From: Neostapfia colusana
Taxonomy: Eukaryota > Streptophyta > Magnoliopsida > Poales > Poaceae
Assembly (NCBI GenBank): GCA_030760725.1
Contig: JASWHV010000009.1
Span: 110,557,854 to 110,621,853, forward strand
Direction of reading: 5' to 3'
DNA length: 64,000 nt
A program made the position numbers and the translations under genes. Below the pieces are notes generated by a model. It did not search any database. It saw nothing but the letters and a program-made list of their open reading frames with translations, and had not been told where the DNA came from. Shown in pieces: positions 44,998 through 56,430 of this stretch. The first letter of the stretch is position 1. Each line of letters begins with the position of its first letter.

Positions 44998-45085
44998 GGA
45001 CTAGTCCGCCCAGTACCGGGCTAGTCCGATTTTTCTCTATTAAGAAAATGGACTAGTCCGCACTCTACCGGACTAGTCCGATTTC
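44998..45085. repeat. palindrome cluster near the LTR 3' end
   Basis: Three exact GGACTAGTCC units and one GGGCTAGTCC variant in under 90 bp, in the transcribed part of the LTR; kept in the 3' LTR at 54240-54310. Confidence 0.8.
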
Positions 45086-45169
45086 TCTGTATTTGATAGA
45101 CTACTAAGTGTTTCAGGTTTCAACAAAGCATCGAAAAGCCTATTCACCCCCCTCTAGGCTACATTCAAT

Positions 45170-45182
45170 TGGTATCAGAGCC
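45170..45182 (+). other. primer binding site, element 1
   Basis: TGGTATCAGAGCC two bases after the LTR end; complementary to Met-tRNA. Confidence 0.88.
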
Positions 45183-45220
45183 AAACTCTTTAAAAGAGAC
45201 TCACCGCTCAAAGAGACGAT

Positions 45221-46624
45221 ATGGACGTCAAGGATGCACACAAGAAGATCGACGACGAAATGAGAAATGATGAAAGGACTCAAAAGCTAAAGAAGCTACT
45301 TGACACCATTCAAGACAGTGAGGACGATGATGAGGAGGTGCTCCAACTCAAGGCTCTTCTACGGAAGAAGGCAATCTCCCCAAAAGGGAAGAAGAAAGGG
45401 GGTAGTTACACAGACTACTCCTGATATCCTTTTGATTATGAGCGTTTGAATTCTCACAATAATCATTAGTTACCAATTCCCTTAGGGAAAGAACCTCACT
45501 TTTATGGAAACAATTATTCAATGTGGAGACAAAACATGAAAATGCATCTCATATCTCTTAATCTGAGTTTGTGGCATATAGTGTGTACAGGGATAGATAT
45601 CCTGGATGATGATGAAGAGCTGACCCCAAACCAAGAACAAGCCATTCATCGAAATGCTCAAGCTGCAGCCGTGATCACGTCATCACTAAGCCGAGACGAG
45701 TTCACCAAAGTGGATGGGCTCGAAATTGCCAAGGAGATATGGGACACACTACAGACTGCACATGAAGGTGATCGTCACGTACGCGAAGCCAAGATAGAAA
45801 TGATTGAAGGTGAATTAGGAAGATTCGCGATAGAAGAAGATGAATCACCACATGATATGTACATTCGACTGAAGAATCTTATCAACAAAGTCCGAGCCTA
45901 TGGCAGCAAAAAGTGGAATGATCATGAGGTTGTGGAGCTGATTCTCAGAGCATTCATGCCTCACAATGTAATCCTTTGCTCAATGATCATAGAAAATCCC
46001 GGGTATCGAAAAATGAACCCAGACAAACTTCTTGGCAAGATCATCAACTTTGAGATGATGGAGAAGCAAGCCAAGCATGTTAAGGAAATTTCTGATCTCA
46101 CCTCGGCAAAGAAGAAAGGAGTCACCTTGAAGTCAACCTGTAAACCCGTATCAAAGGAAGTTCGAGAAGCTTATGGAGAGGATGACAGCGACGATGAAAG
46201 CAGTGATATCGATGAAGAAGACATGATCTTGTTCATGAAGAAGTTCAAGAAAATGATGAGAAGAAGAAAGGGCAACATCTCAAATGAAGGAAGACAAAGG
46301 GACAAACAAAGACCCAAGATGAGACGGGCATGCTATAACTGCAGAGGATACGATCACTTCATAGTAGATTGTCCACATGATGAAAACAAGAAGAAGACAA
46401 AGGATAACAAGTCTCAACCAAAGAAAATATTCAAGAAGAAGAAGCAATATGGCCAAGCGCATCTAGGGAAGGAGTGGGACTCCAATGATGAATCTTCATC
46501 CGAAGAAGAAGAAGAGATGGCCACCATAGCCATAAAGAAGGCTACCAAGAGATCCACTCTCTCCCCAACCATGGGGCGCATGGAAGGACACCGACAACAC
46601 CTGTTTAATGGCAAAGGAAGATAA
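45221..46624 (+). pseudogene. gag of SIRE-type element 1
   Basis: ATG at 45221 opens an acidic, lysine-rich N-terminus. In-frame stops at 45421-45423 and 45468-45470 precede the main gag domain (NYSMWRQNMKMHLISLNLSLW, VDGLEIAKEIWDTLQTAHEG, REAKIEMIEGELGRF, a UBN2-type core). An acidic patch and a single CCHC knuckle follow (CYNCRGYDHFIVDCP), then a Lys-rich stretch. A frameshift near 46570 transfers the frame to the coiled-coil segment at 46608. Confidence 0.85.
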
Positions 46625-47568
46625 ACGAAAGGTACTGACTAAATCTTCCTTCTCGCATTCTTTTACTAGTGATAGTGATAACTCTAGTAAGGATGATAGC
46701 AGTGATGAAGATGAATATATGTTTAGGGGTTTAGACAAAAAGACAGCTGCTAAAATGAAATTTCTACTTGATAAGCTTGTTGATATGGAGAAGCTAGTCA
46801 ATCGTCAGGAAGATATGATTATCTCCCAAAAGGAGGAATATCTTGAGATTGAAAAGCTTCTTGAATTTGAAAAGGAACAAAATAAATCACTAGAGCTTGA
46901 ATTAGCTTCAAGCAAGGAAGCTTGCTTGAAGCTGAAAGACTCAAACACCACCATCAAGGATGAATTTGCTAATTTAACCAAAGTTAACAAGATCCTTGAG
47001 GGACAAGTTGAGTCACTTAAGCAAAATGGTTCTTCATCAACTACTAACTCACATTTTCAACACACAAAGTCTGAAACTAGCATTACTTGTACATGTGCCA
47101 AAAATGAAACTAACATGAAGAAAAAGACAAACTTGACAAAGAACAAGCAATCTTATCAAAGTGGCATATTTGACAAGGAGAGGATCAAGTATGCACGCAG
47201 TGCATACATGGTCACAATACCTCCTAATGTCAAATATGGCATTGGATATTCTAATGGTGAAAAGCACAATGCTAGAAAACCACAAGAATAACAAGGGTTG
47301 CATTGCCTTTGTCAAGGGAAACTCTTCTCAAACTACAAAGCTTAGTGATGTTGATAAATTTAACAATGTGAACACATATGAACGACAACTTCTATTTATA
47401 ACCATTGATGCTTCATATGTACTTATAAAAAGTAATCTTGGAAGAGTTTATGCTAAATATGTTGGGCCACGCCATGGGAATACCAAGTCTCATGTGTGGG
47501 TGCCCAAATCACTTGTGACTAACCTCAAAGGACCCAAGCAAGCTTGGGTACCTAAGACCAAGGCATAA
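46608..47568 (+). pseudogene. gag-pol linker with coiled coil, element 1
   Basis: A Ser/Asp-rich segment is followed by a long heptad-rich coiled coil (KLVNRQEDMIISQKEEYLEIE and on), then a Cys pair and the motif GIFDKERIKYARSAYMVT. A frame change near 47270 leads to a short block, KYVGPRHGN...WVPKSLVTNLKG, that normally precedes the protease. This linker is typical of the SIRE group. Its role may be in gag assembly; that is inference. Confidence 0.7.
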
Positions 47569-47577
47569 TTTATTTTT

Positions 47578-49240
47578 TTGCAGACCTATTCATCCGGCGG
47601 AGCAAAATGGGTGCTAGATAGTGAATGCACCAATCACATGACCGGAGAAAGAAGAATGTTCATGGAATATGAAGAAAATGAAAATCCAAGCGAAGGCATT
47701 TACTTTGGTGATAATAGTCAAGGAAAAGTGATTGGTACCGGTAAAATTGAAATTTCATCACAACATACTCTCTCTCATGTTTTACATGTTAACTCCCTAG
47801 ATTATAATCTTTTGTCCATATCTCAATTATGTAACAAGGGTTATAATTTCTTATTCACTAATGAGGGTGTGACTGTCTTTAGAAGGAGTGATAACTCAAT
47901 TGCATTCAAGGGTGTGTTGAAGGAAAAACTTTATCTAGTTGACTTCAACAAAGATAAAGCTGAACTTGACACATGCTTGATTGCAAAGACCAACATGGGT
48001 TGGCTGTGGCATAGACGGCTAGCACATGTTGGTATGAGGAATCTTCAAAAACTCCTCAAAGGCGATCACAACCGAGGTTTAAAGGATGTTATTTTTGAGA
48101 AAGACAGGCCGTGTAGAGCATGTCAAGCAGGAAAACAAGTAGGAGCACCCCATCCCGCGAAGAATGTCATGACTACAACAAGACTGCTTGAGCTCCTTCA
48201 CATGGATCTATTTGGTCCAATTGCCTACATAAGCATCGGTGGTAATAAAATACGGTCTAGTCATTGTTGATGATTTTTCACACTTCACGTGAGTTTTCTT
48301 TTTGCATGAAAATATAGAAACTCAAGGAACTCTCAAGAAGTTCATCAAGCGTGCCCAAAATGAATTCTCATTGAAGATCAAGAACATACGAAGTGATAAT
48401 GGAACAGAATTCAAGAACACCCAAGTTGAGGAGTATCTAGACGAAGAAGGGATAAAGCATGAATTTTCAGCACCATACACTCCTCAACAAAACGGAGTAG
48501 CCGAAAGGAAGAACATAACTCTCATTGAGATGTCAAGGACAATGCTCGATGAATACAAGACTTCAGACAGGTTTTGGGCTGAAGCGGTTAACACTGCTTG
48601 TCACGCCATAAACCGACTATATCTTCATCGGCTGCTCAAGAAAACGTATTATGAACTACTCATGGGTAACAAACCAAATATTTCATACTTTCGAGTCTTT
48701 GGTTCAAAATGCTATATTTTAAATAAGAAGCCAAGGGCCTCGAAGTTTGCTTCGAAGTCCTATGTAGGTTTCTTACTTGGCTATGATTCGAACTCCTACG
48801 CTTATCGTGTCTTCAACAAAACCTCCGGACTGGTTGAAGTAGCACGTGACGTAGTGTTCGATGAAACTAACGGCTCTCAAGAAGAGCAAGTTGATCAGTG
48901 TGTGCTAGATCAACAAGAAGCTCTATGTCAAGCATTGAGAAGAATGGCTTTGGGCGATGTTCGACCACAAGTGCCACCTTCAAATGCGAATAAAGAAAAT
49001 GAACCACAGATGGAGGAAAATGATCAAAGGGGCGCTTCCATACAAGATCAACCTCAAGAAAATCAAGAAGGCCAGAACATCAATGAGGGCAACTATCTAG
49101 GGGAAGAAGAAGATGATAATGAAGATTCAAGACCACAAGTGCCACATCCAAGAGTGCACCAAAGCATCCAAAGAGATCACCCCGTTGACAACATAATCGG
49201 TGACATCCGAAAGGGAGTAGTAACTCGATCTCGCATAGCT
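47578..49240 (+). pseudogene. protease, pre-integrase and integrase, element 1
   Basis: The protease active-site motif reads VLDSECTNHMTGE, where element 2 has VLDSGCTNHMTGE, so the catalytic D-S-G is altered. GAG-pre-integrase follows (WLWHRRLAHVGMRNLQKLLKG, CRACQAGKQ). The integrase core has D in HMDLFGP, D in IRSDNGTEFKN and E in NGVAERKNI. A frameshift at 48250-48300 splits the core. Beyond 48700 the KVFGSKCYILNKKPR-like region and an acidic Q/N-rich spacer lead to RT. Confidence 0.85.
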
Positions 49241-49254
49241 AATTTTTGTGAACA

Positions 49255-50666
49255 CTATTCCTTTGTATCTTCTTTGGAACCATACAGGGTCGAGGAAGCA
49301 TTAAAAGATCCGGACTGGGTGATGGCGATGCAAGAAGAACTGAACAACTTCAAAAGGAACAAAGTGTGGGAGCTTGTTGAGAGACCCAAGTCCAATGTCA
49401 TCGGCACTAAATGGGTCTTCCGCAACAAGCAAGACGAACATGGAGTAGTAACAAGGAACAAGGCACGACTTGTGGCAAAAGGCTTTATCAAATGGACGTG
49501 AAAAGCGCCTTTCTCAAAGGATCAATCAAGGAGGAGGTGTACGTGGAGCAACCACCCAGTTTTGAAGATCAAGAGCACCCCGACTACGTGTTCAAACTGC
49601 GTAAGGCTCTCTATGGCCTCAAATAAGCTCCTAGAGCTTGGTATGAGTGACTTATAGATTTTTTAATTGAAAATGACTTCAAGATTAGAAAATCTGATTA
49701 CACCTTGTTTACTAAACACTTTGATGATGACTCTTCATTTGCCAAATCTATGTTGACAATATAATATTTGGTTCAACTAACAAGTCCTTTTGTCAAGAAT
49801 TTAGCAAGATTATGACAGATAGATTTGCGATGTCTATGATTGGAGAGCTGAGGTACTTCTTGGGATTCCAAGTGAAACAACAAAAGGACGGGACATTCAC
49901 AAGCCAAACAAAGTACACTCAAGACATTCTCAATAAGTTTGGAATGGACAAAGCAAAGCCCATAAAGACTCCCATGGCGACAAATGGACACTTGGACCTA
50001 AATAAAGACGGACCTAATGTGGATCAAAAGGTATATCGTTCCATGATTGGCTCCCTACTCTATCTATGTGCATCTAGGCCTGATAGCATGTTGAGTGTAT
50101 GTCTATGTGCAAGGTTTCAAGCCAATCCTTAGGAGTGTCATTTGACATCCGTTAAAAGGATCTTGAGATATCTAGTTCATACACCCAACCTAGGCCTTTG
50201 GTATCCCAAAGGTTCAAAATTCAATCTCATTGGGTACTCCGATGCAGATTATGCCGGATGTAAGGTAGATAGAAAAAGTACTTCTGGTACTTGCCAATTC
50301 CTAGGTAGATCCCTAGTTTCTTGGTCCTCCAAGAAACAAAATTCAATTGCTCTATCCACAGCCGAAGCGGAGTATGTTGCAGCCGGGAGTTGTTGTGCAC
50401 AACTCCTTTGGATGCGACAAACTCTAAGAGATTATGGTTACAACATAAGCCGTATTCCACTCCTTTGTGACAATAAGAGTGCTATCAAAATTGCCCATAA
50501 CCCTGTTGAGCACTCTAGAACTAAACATATAGATATCTGGCATCATTTTTTGAGAGATCACTCAATGAAAGGAGACATAGGCATTTCCCATGTCAACACT
50601 GAAAAACCTCTCAAATTTCCGCAGAAATCGTTCTCCACCACCAAGGGATCAAAGACCCCGGACTAG
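49255..50666 (+). pseudogene. reverse transcriptase and RNase H, element 1
   Basis: RT begins with DPDWVMAMQEELNNF and WVFRNKQDEHG. About 35 codons present in element 2 (around DETFAPVARLES) are deleted after LVAKGF. The active-site strand reads YVDN instead of YVDD in a shifted frame near 49755. There are also TAA at 49624-49626, further shifts and TAG at 50131-50133. RNase H is better kept: YSDADYAGCKVDRKSTSG, STAEAEYVAAGSC, LLCDNKSAIKIAHNPVEHSRTK. The usual C-terminal end (LADIFTKPL) is replaced after ISHVNTEK, so the join at 50600 is a deletion. Confidence 0.85.
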
Positions 50667-50960
50667 TCCAGATCAAAAACTTCCTCAACACCTCGAATCA
50701 AAGGATTTGGTAAACTTCTCTCCAAACCCTAGAACCTTCGATCTTCCTTGTTTTTGCTCAAATAGCTTAGCTCCTATAGTCAATACATGCTTCATTGATG
50801 TATTATATGCACCCTAGATCACATTTGCAATGAATAATCTCAAATTTCAACAAATTAGGGCTTGAGCAGGCACATAACAGACTAGTCCGTTATTAGGGTG
50901 GACAAGTCCGATACTCCGTACTAGTCCAACCCTGAACACCAGACTAGTCCGGTATGCCCT
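50660..50960. repeat. palindromic spacer between RNase H and the 3' ORF, element 1
   Basis: GGACTAGTCC-related units (CGGACTAGTCC, AGACTAGTCCG, GGACAAGTCCG, CAGACTAGTCCGG) are scattered through this non-coding stretch. Element 2 has an equivalent spacer at 59860-60530. Confidence 0.75.
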
Positions 50961-51062
50961 GATTCATAGATCTTGTTAGGGAATCCTAGCTTATGTCAAC
51001 TCAATGCAATCCTTTGTGATTCTTGATTATGCATACCCACTTTATCTTCCTTGTCAGAAAAC

Positions 51063-52604
51063 ATGTCGGGATCAAATGAAAGTCCCTCCAACTTTGAGGC
51101 AGAAATGGATCAAGATGTCATATCTCATCATCCAAAGTCTCGCTCCAAAAAGAGACAAGATCATGCTGACGAGCCCTCGCTCACCCCACCTAGAGTTCGC
51201 CGAAAGGTCACAATCAAGAGACCTGCTTCAAGAGCAAGTCTGGCTGGTTCTATCTCGGCGGCTCAACGCCAAGTCAAGGGCAAGGGAAAGGGGCTTGCTT
51301 CCGGCCCGATTGGTCCCCTGATGATGACAGCTCCAAGGCAGGGAAATAGAGATCCATCGGAGCAGAAATTCAATGGCAAAGGTAGCGAAGTGGCATGGAA
51401 CCTGAGGAAGGTTCATGTCTGCAGCTCCGGCAAAAAGGCAGCCGACAAGAGATTTTGGAGTAATTTTCACTTGGACTACTACAGTTCAGTGTACCTCCAA
51501 ATGAAGACTCCAGTGGTCCGAAGTCAATGGATCGACTGGACGTACTTTGAAAGGAAAAGCTGTGAAGCTTTTGAGGAGGTCATAGAGGCTGCAGAAAGAC
51601 ATGGACTCAAGGACCTGCTCGCCTTCAGGTACAACTGGAATGATGAGATCATCGCCCAGTTTTACTCGACCTGCCACTTTGCTCATGATGGAGAGGACAG
51701 AGTGACTTGGATGACATAAGGATCCAAGTACACAATCTCCTACACTAAATTTGCCAGACTGCTGCATCTTGAGGACACCAATGATGATGAGATTGTGATT
51801 CACAATCTGGGAGTGGTGGAGAAGGACAAGATGGAGTTCCTCTATGATACTCGACTTCCATTCAACCCTCCCTCAACCAAGAACATGAAGCCTTTCTTCA
51901 TTGTTCTCAACAGAGTGCTCCGGAAGACCATCGCTCCAAAGGATGGAGATGCCGGGAGCGTCCAAGGTTATCTGAGAACCTTGATGAGAGTGATCAGCAG
52001 GAGGAGAAGATTTAATATCTTCGACTATATTTGGAATGACATGGTGAACATATCCTACACACCAAACCGTTCCTGTGGCCATTCTCCTTTCTTGATGTTC
52101 ATGAGTGAGAAAGTCACAGGAATTTTGTTTGTGAAGGATGTAGAGCACACTGCTCTAAGGCCTCAGAAGCCTCCTCAGGCCTCCCTCCCAGCTGCTCCCT
52201 CACCTGGATCACCTAAAGAACAGTCAGAGAGAGCGCATGAAGAGGCAAGGCCTGCATCCAAGACTAGGGCCTCTCCACAGAAAGGTTCCTCCAGTGGGAT
52301 AATGAAGATTTTGTCTGCTATCTTCAGCTCTTGCCGCAAACTGAAGTGAAGCTACATAAGATGAACAAGACAAGAAAAGCAGAGATGAGATACATGAAGG
52401 CAAATGTCAAAGAAATATGCCAAAAACTGGAGATTGAGCCCATTGGATCCGGTCATCTTAGAGGACTCTGTATCTGACTTTACAGAGCTTCCTCCTCTCT
52501 CTCCTTCAGAGCGTGCCTACTTTGGCACGACGAGTGGTTCCTCTCCTCCTCCTCCTCCGCAAGCTGATGATGAAGATGAAGAAAGGACCAGCAGCGAGGA
52601 GTGA
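51063..52604 (+). pseudogene. 3' extra ORF of SIRE-type element 1
   Basis: ATG at 51063 (MSGSNESPSNFEAEMDQDV). A basic, low-complexity N-terminus precedes a conserved domain: RFWSNFHLDYYSSVYLQMKTP, WIDWTYFERKSCEAFEEVI, HGLKDLLAFRYNWNDEIIAQF, FDYIWND and NISYTPNRSCGHSPF. The homolog in element 2 is at 60613-62263. The domain looks like the putative plant transposon protein family found at the env position of SIRE-like elements. I see no signal peptide or membrane segment. Breaks are TAA at 51717-51719 (after VTWMT) and a frame loss after 52340; an acidic tail (EDSVSDFTELPPLSPSER) continues to 52604. Confidence 0.75.
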
Positions 52605-53069
52605 GCCGGCGAGGACAAGTAAATCCCCCCTCTCCTTCTTTTTGGTGTCTTGATGCCAAAGGGGGAGAGATTGAGGGGGAGTCATTGGTCGGAGTCCTAG
52701 GTCGTAGGTCTTTCCTTTTGTATCTTAGCTTAAGAGATGAGCTGTAAGACTTATGCGACCACTATGGGCTGTAAGACTTATGCGATCATTATGCGTTTGT
52801 AAAAATTATGTTATCATTATGCTTTTGATGAATTATGTATGGTTAAAACTGCTATGATAGGATTGATACCCTTGATGATTATGCTCATCATGACATTCAC
52901 ATCAAAATTATTGCTCACACATGTAGTTTTGCACCCCACCATAAAGAGTGCACATATGTCTCATGTCTTCATTGCCTATTTTGTTCAAAACTCATATGTG
53001 CACACTTTATAAAAATCTGAATTCTTATTGTCATATTTGTGAAATCTCAATTGGTTGTCATCAATCACC
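52605..53069 (+). other. 3' non-coding region, element 1
   Basis: No gene. It includes GGGGGAGAGATTGAGGGGGAGTC near 52663-52685, a purine-rich tract resembling an upstream polypurine tract, and TTATG-rich near-repeats between 52740 and 52830. Element 2 has the same layout after 62264. Confidence 0.6.
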
Positions 53070-53083
53070 AAAAAGGGGGAGAT
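53070..53083 (+). other. polypurine tract, element 1
   Basis: AAAAAGGGGGAGAT directly before the 3' LTR; the same tract stands before the LTR of element 2. Confidence 0.85.
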
Positions 53084-54391
53084 TGAAAGTGCATATAGGC
53101 ACCCCTTGTGGGTTTTGGTTGATTTATGACAAACAAATGAGACCCTAACAAAATTGTTGAGAATGAGCACAGGTTCTCAAAGAAATTAAGAAGAAAAGAG
53201 CAAAAAGAAAGGAGAAGGAGGATCCAAAGTGATAAGAGCTCAAGAACTGAGAAAATCAGATCACTTAGTATAGAGTGTGTTGGAGAAACACACCCCAAGA
53301 GCTCAAGAGAAAGAAATCAAACTAACTGCACAAATTTAACACGACCGGACTAGTCCGGTATCATTTGGACTAGTCCATTTTTTCTTCTGACCAGAAAACG
53401 GACTAGTCCGATATCATTTGGACAAGTCCGATTTTGTCTCTGGACAGAAAATGGACTAGTCCGCAATATCACGGACTAGTCCGATATCTCACGACACTTA
53501 GGGATTTTTAAACACCGCACACCGGACTAGTCCAGAGTCAACCACGGACTAGTCTGGACATCGCAAACCCTAACGTACCCATTGGAAACCCAACTACAAA
53601 AAGAGTTGTACGACCATACCAACATAACTTTTGACCCCCCTTCGCCGTCACACCTCCCAAGAGCACAAAATTCACCTCTCTCCATACATTCCAAACTAAG
53701 AAGGATCAATTCTTGTGGATTGGCAATTGATCAAAGGAGAGACTAGTTCTACACCATCTTGAGCTCTTGGGTTTGATCTCTCGCACACTTTTCATTGTTA
53801 ATTGTTCATCTGTTGAGTGTGTTGAGATGTGTTCATTCATTCATTGTAATTTTTGGGGAGCCCTCAACTTGTGAGAAGACCTCTTGAACAAGTTTATTGC
53901 CCTTTGTGATTAGTGGAAGAGAATCGGCCTTTGTGGCGATTCGACGAGGGTAGTGTTGGAGAAGACCCGGTCCTTAGTGGACTCCTCAATGGACGTAGAT
54001 TGCCTTCGTGGAATCGAACCTCGGGATAAACACTTGTCTCCCACTCTTATTTATTAATTATTCATCATTTTAGAGTGTTTAATCAATCCTTTAAAACTCA
54101 CGTTCAAACATTAAAATCAAGTTGATTCCTGTCATTCATTGTAGTATTGTTGCAATACATCTAAGTTATCGTTCAATTTCTACTGCATAAAGTATTAGAA
54201 GTGAACGTTGATCAATCTTGATCTCCCTGGTCCACGTATACCGGACTAGTCCGATTTTTCTCTGTTTAGAAAATGGACTAGTCCGCACTCTACCGGACTA
54301 GTCCGATTTCTTTGTATTTCATAGACTGCTAAGTGTTTCAGGTTTCAACAAAGCATAAAAAAGCCTATTCACCCCCTCTAGGCTACATTCA
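53084..54391 (+). repeat. 3' LTR, SIRE-type element 1
   Basis: Partner of 43858-45167 with a few percent divergence. It keeps more exact palindromes than the 5' LTR: six exact GGACTAGTCC units in 53343-53560 and three in 54240-54310. The right boundary abuts the partial LTR of element 2 without a visible duplication. Confidence 0.9.
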
Positions 54392-54751
54392 AATTTTTAC
54401 TAAATTTATCTTCTATTTAATATATAACCTCGGGATCAATCGTGTCTCTTGGTTCCTTTACTATCTCACTCGCTCACTAGAATTACTTGTTAAGCTTTCT
54501 TTTTGTTGATACCCGTGAATTGTTCTACTATCTCGCAATATAATCATTCATAACTAATTAGTGATATTATTTTACTACCATATATATTCCGCTCAAACAA
54601 ACTTAAAAGGGAACCTAAAACACAATTTTATACTTAGACCGGACTAGTACGCCCTCAGACCAAACTAGTCTGGCCTCCTTCAAGTTTTATCCACTGTTTG
54701 CAATAGTTTCAGGTTTTATTAGCCTATTGACCCCCCTCTAGGCAACTTTCA
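54392..54751 (+). repeat. partial 5' LTR of element 2
   Basis: It ends CTAGGCAACTTTCA followed by a primer site. Two diverged palindrome units (CGGACTAGTACG, AAACTAGTCTGG) lie near 54640-54675. The first roughly 1 kb of this LTR is missing from the window; element 1 occupies its place. Confidence 0.7.
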
Positions 54752-54753
54752 AT

Positions 54754-54766
54754 TGGTATTAGAGCC
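54754..54766 (+). other. primer binding site, element 2 (one mismatch)
   Basis: TGGTATTAGAGCC; the C-to-T change at the seventh base departs from the Met-tRNA complement seen in the other elements. Confidence 0.8.
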
Positions 54767-54802
54767 TAACTCTCCACAAAAGCTTAACCGCTTGGAGAGG
54801 AG

Positions 54803-56390
54803 ATGGGGGACAAGGCCGGTAGCCAAATTGATCTCATCAAGGGGAAAGGAGCAAGTACGAGCAACTTTGAAGAACAAGGTTCTAACCTACCTCCAGCGGT
54901 TACTCTTCCACAAGACGTTTCAAGCTCAGAAGAAGATGAAGAAGTTCTTCGTCTCATGGCACTCCTCAAAAAGAAGAAGGAGGAGGCTAAAAAGAAAAAG
55001 GAGAAGTTGAAGAAGAAGCTCAAGAGTAGTCAACAAGACTACTCGCGATATCCTTTTAATTATGAACGTCTAAATTCTCATTCTAGTTATTTATCAATTC
55101 CTCTAGGCAAACCACCTCACTTTGATGGAACTAACTACACAATGTGGAAACACAACATGAAGTTGCATCTAATTTCCTTGAACCCAAGTCTTTGGCATGT
55201 GGTATGTACAGGTATAGATATCCCCGAAGACGAGGATGAACTCACCCTAGAACAAGAACAACAAATCCATCGCAATGCACAAGCGGTAGCCGTGCTCAAC
55301 TCATCTCTAAGCATTGAAGAATTTAACAAGGTAGATGGGTTGGAGCTCACCAAAGATATTTGGGACACCCTCAAGATCGCACATGAAAGAAACTGATCCG
55401 TGAGGGAAGCCAAGATTGAGATGATAGAAGGAGAGCTTGGAAGGTTCACCATGGAAGAAGACGAAACACCTCAAGAAATGTACAACCGACTCAAAACTCT
55501 TATCAACAAGAGTCGAGCGTACGGATGCAAGAAATGGAATGACCATGAGGTGGTCAAGAGAATGATAAGAGCATTTATACCTCGCAATGTAGATGAAATA
55601 TTTGAACAAGAAGAGCTTATCAATCAACAAGAAGAATTGCTTATCCTTGAAAAGGAAACAAACCTTGAGATTGAGAAGCTCCTTCAACTCGAGAGAGAAA
55701 AGAGTAGAGCACTTGAAAGCGAACTTGCCATGAGCAAGGAGACTTGTGTTCAGCTTAAAAGTGAGAATGTAGTACTTCAAGATGAACTTGTAAGTTTAAC
55801 CAAAGCTCACAAGAATCTTGAAGCACAACTTGACTCACTTAAGTCAAGTGTCTCAACTAATTCATCCTCCAAAAACTCTTTCTCAACAAGTAAAGAGTCC
55901 AACTCTAAAACTTGCAAATGTGCCAACATTGTTTTAAACTTGAAAAATGAGCTCAAAGAAGCACAAAGCAAGAATACACACAAAAGTGGGATCTTTGATA
56001 AGGAGAAGATCAAATATGCACGTAGTGCATATTCAATCACAAGATCTCCCTTCATCAAAGATGAACTTGGTTATACTAGGGAGGAAAGCAAAATGCTAGA
56101 ATCCTTAAAAACAATAACAAATGCGTAGCCTTTGTCAAAGAAAACTCAAGTCAAGTCAAGAGTGACAACCTTGCATCTACCTCACATGAAATTGCCAAAA
56201 ATGTAAAATCTATCGTATTTCATAATTTTGATGCATCTTATGTTCTTATGAAAAGTAAGTTTGGTAAAGTATATGCAAAATATGTTGGGCCACTCCACAA
56301 GAGCCCAAAAACTTGTGTGTGGGTGCCCAAATGCCTTGTAACTAACCTCAAAGGACCCAACCAAGTTTGGGTACCTAAGAGCAAAGTTTA
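54803..56390 (+). pseudogene. gag and linker of element 2, zinc knuckle deleted
   Basis: ATG at 54803. The N-terminal acidic/Lys-rich part leads into the UBN2-type core (GTNYTMWKHNMKLHLISLNPS, VDGLELTKDIWDTLKIAHE). TGA at 55394-55396, then REAKIEMIEGELGRFTMEEDE. After AFIPRNV (about 55590) the frame jumps straight to the coiled-coil linker (EIFEQEELINQQEELLILEKE). This removes about 300 codons, including the CCHC knuckle present in element 1, without breaking the frame. The linker ends with GIFDKEKIKYARSAYSIT; a shift near 56110 precedes KYVGPLHKSP. Confidence 0.83.
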
Positions 56391-56430
56391 AATTGTTTTG
56401 TAGGCCTACTCCTATGGTGGCACTAAATGG

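Larger units (their letters stand above)
43858..45167 (+). repeat. 5' LTR, SIRE-type element 1
   Basis: Direct repeat of 53084-54391. It contains several CGGACTAGTCCG palindromes, both upstream of a TATA box and near the end. Confidence 0.9.
43858..54391 (+). mobile_element. SIRE/Maximus-type Ty1/copia element 1, complete but inactive
   Basis: LTRs of about 1.3 kb lie at 43858-45167 and 53084-54391 (TGAAAGTGCAT...ACATTCA), with a Met-tRNA primer site and a polypurine tract. Domain order is gag, protease, integrase, RT, RNase H, palindromic spacer and a 3' extra ORF. The large size, extra 3' ORF and domain order fit the SIRE/Maximus clade. No target duplication is found: GTTTT lies before the left LTR and AATTT after the right LTR. 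All coding parts are damaged. Confidence 0.87.
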
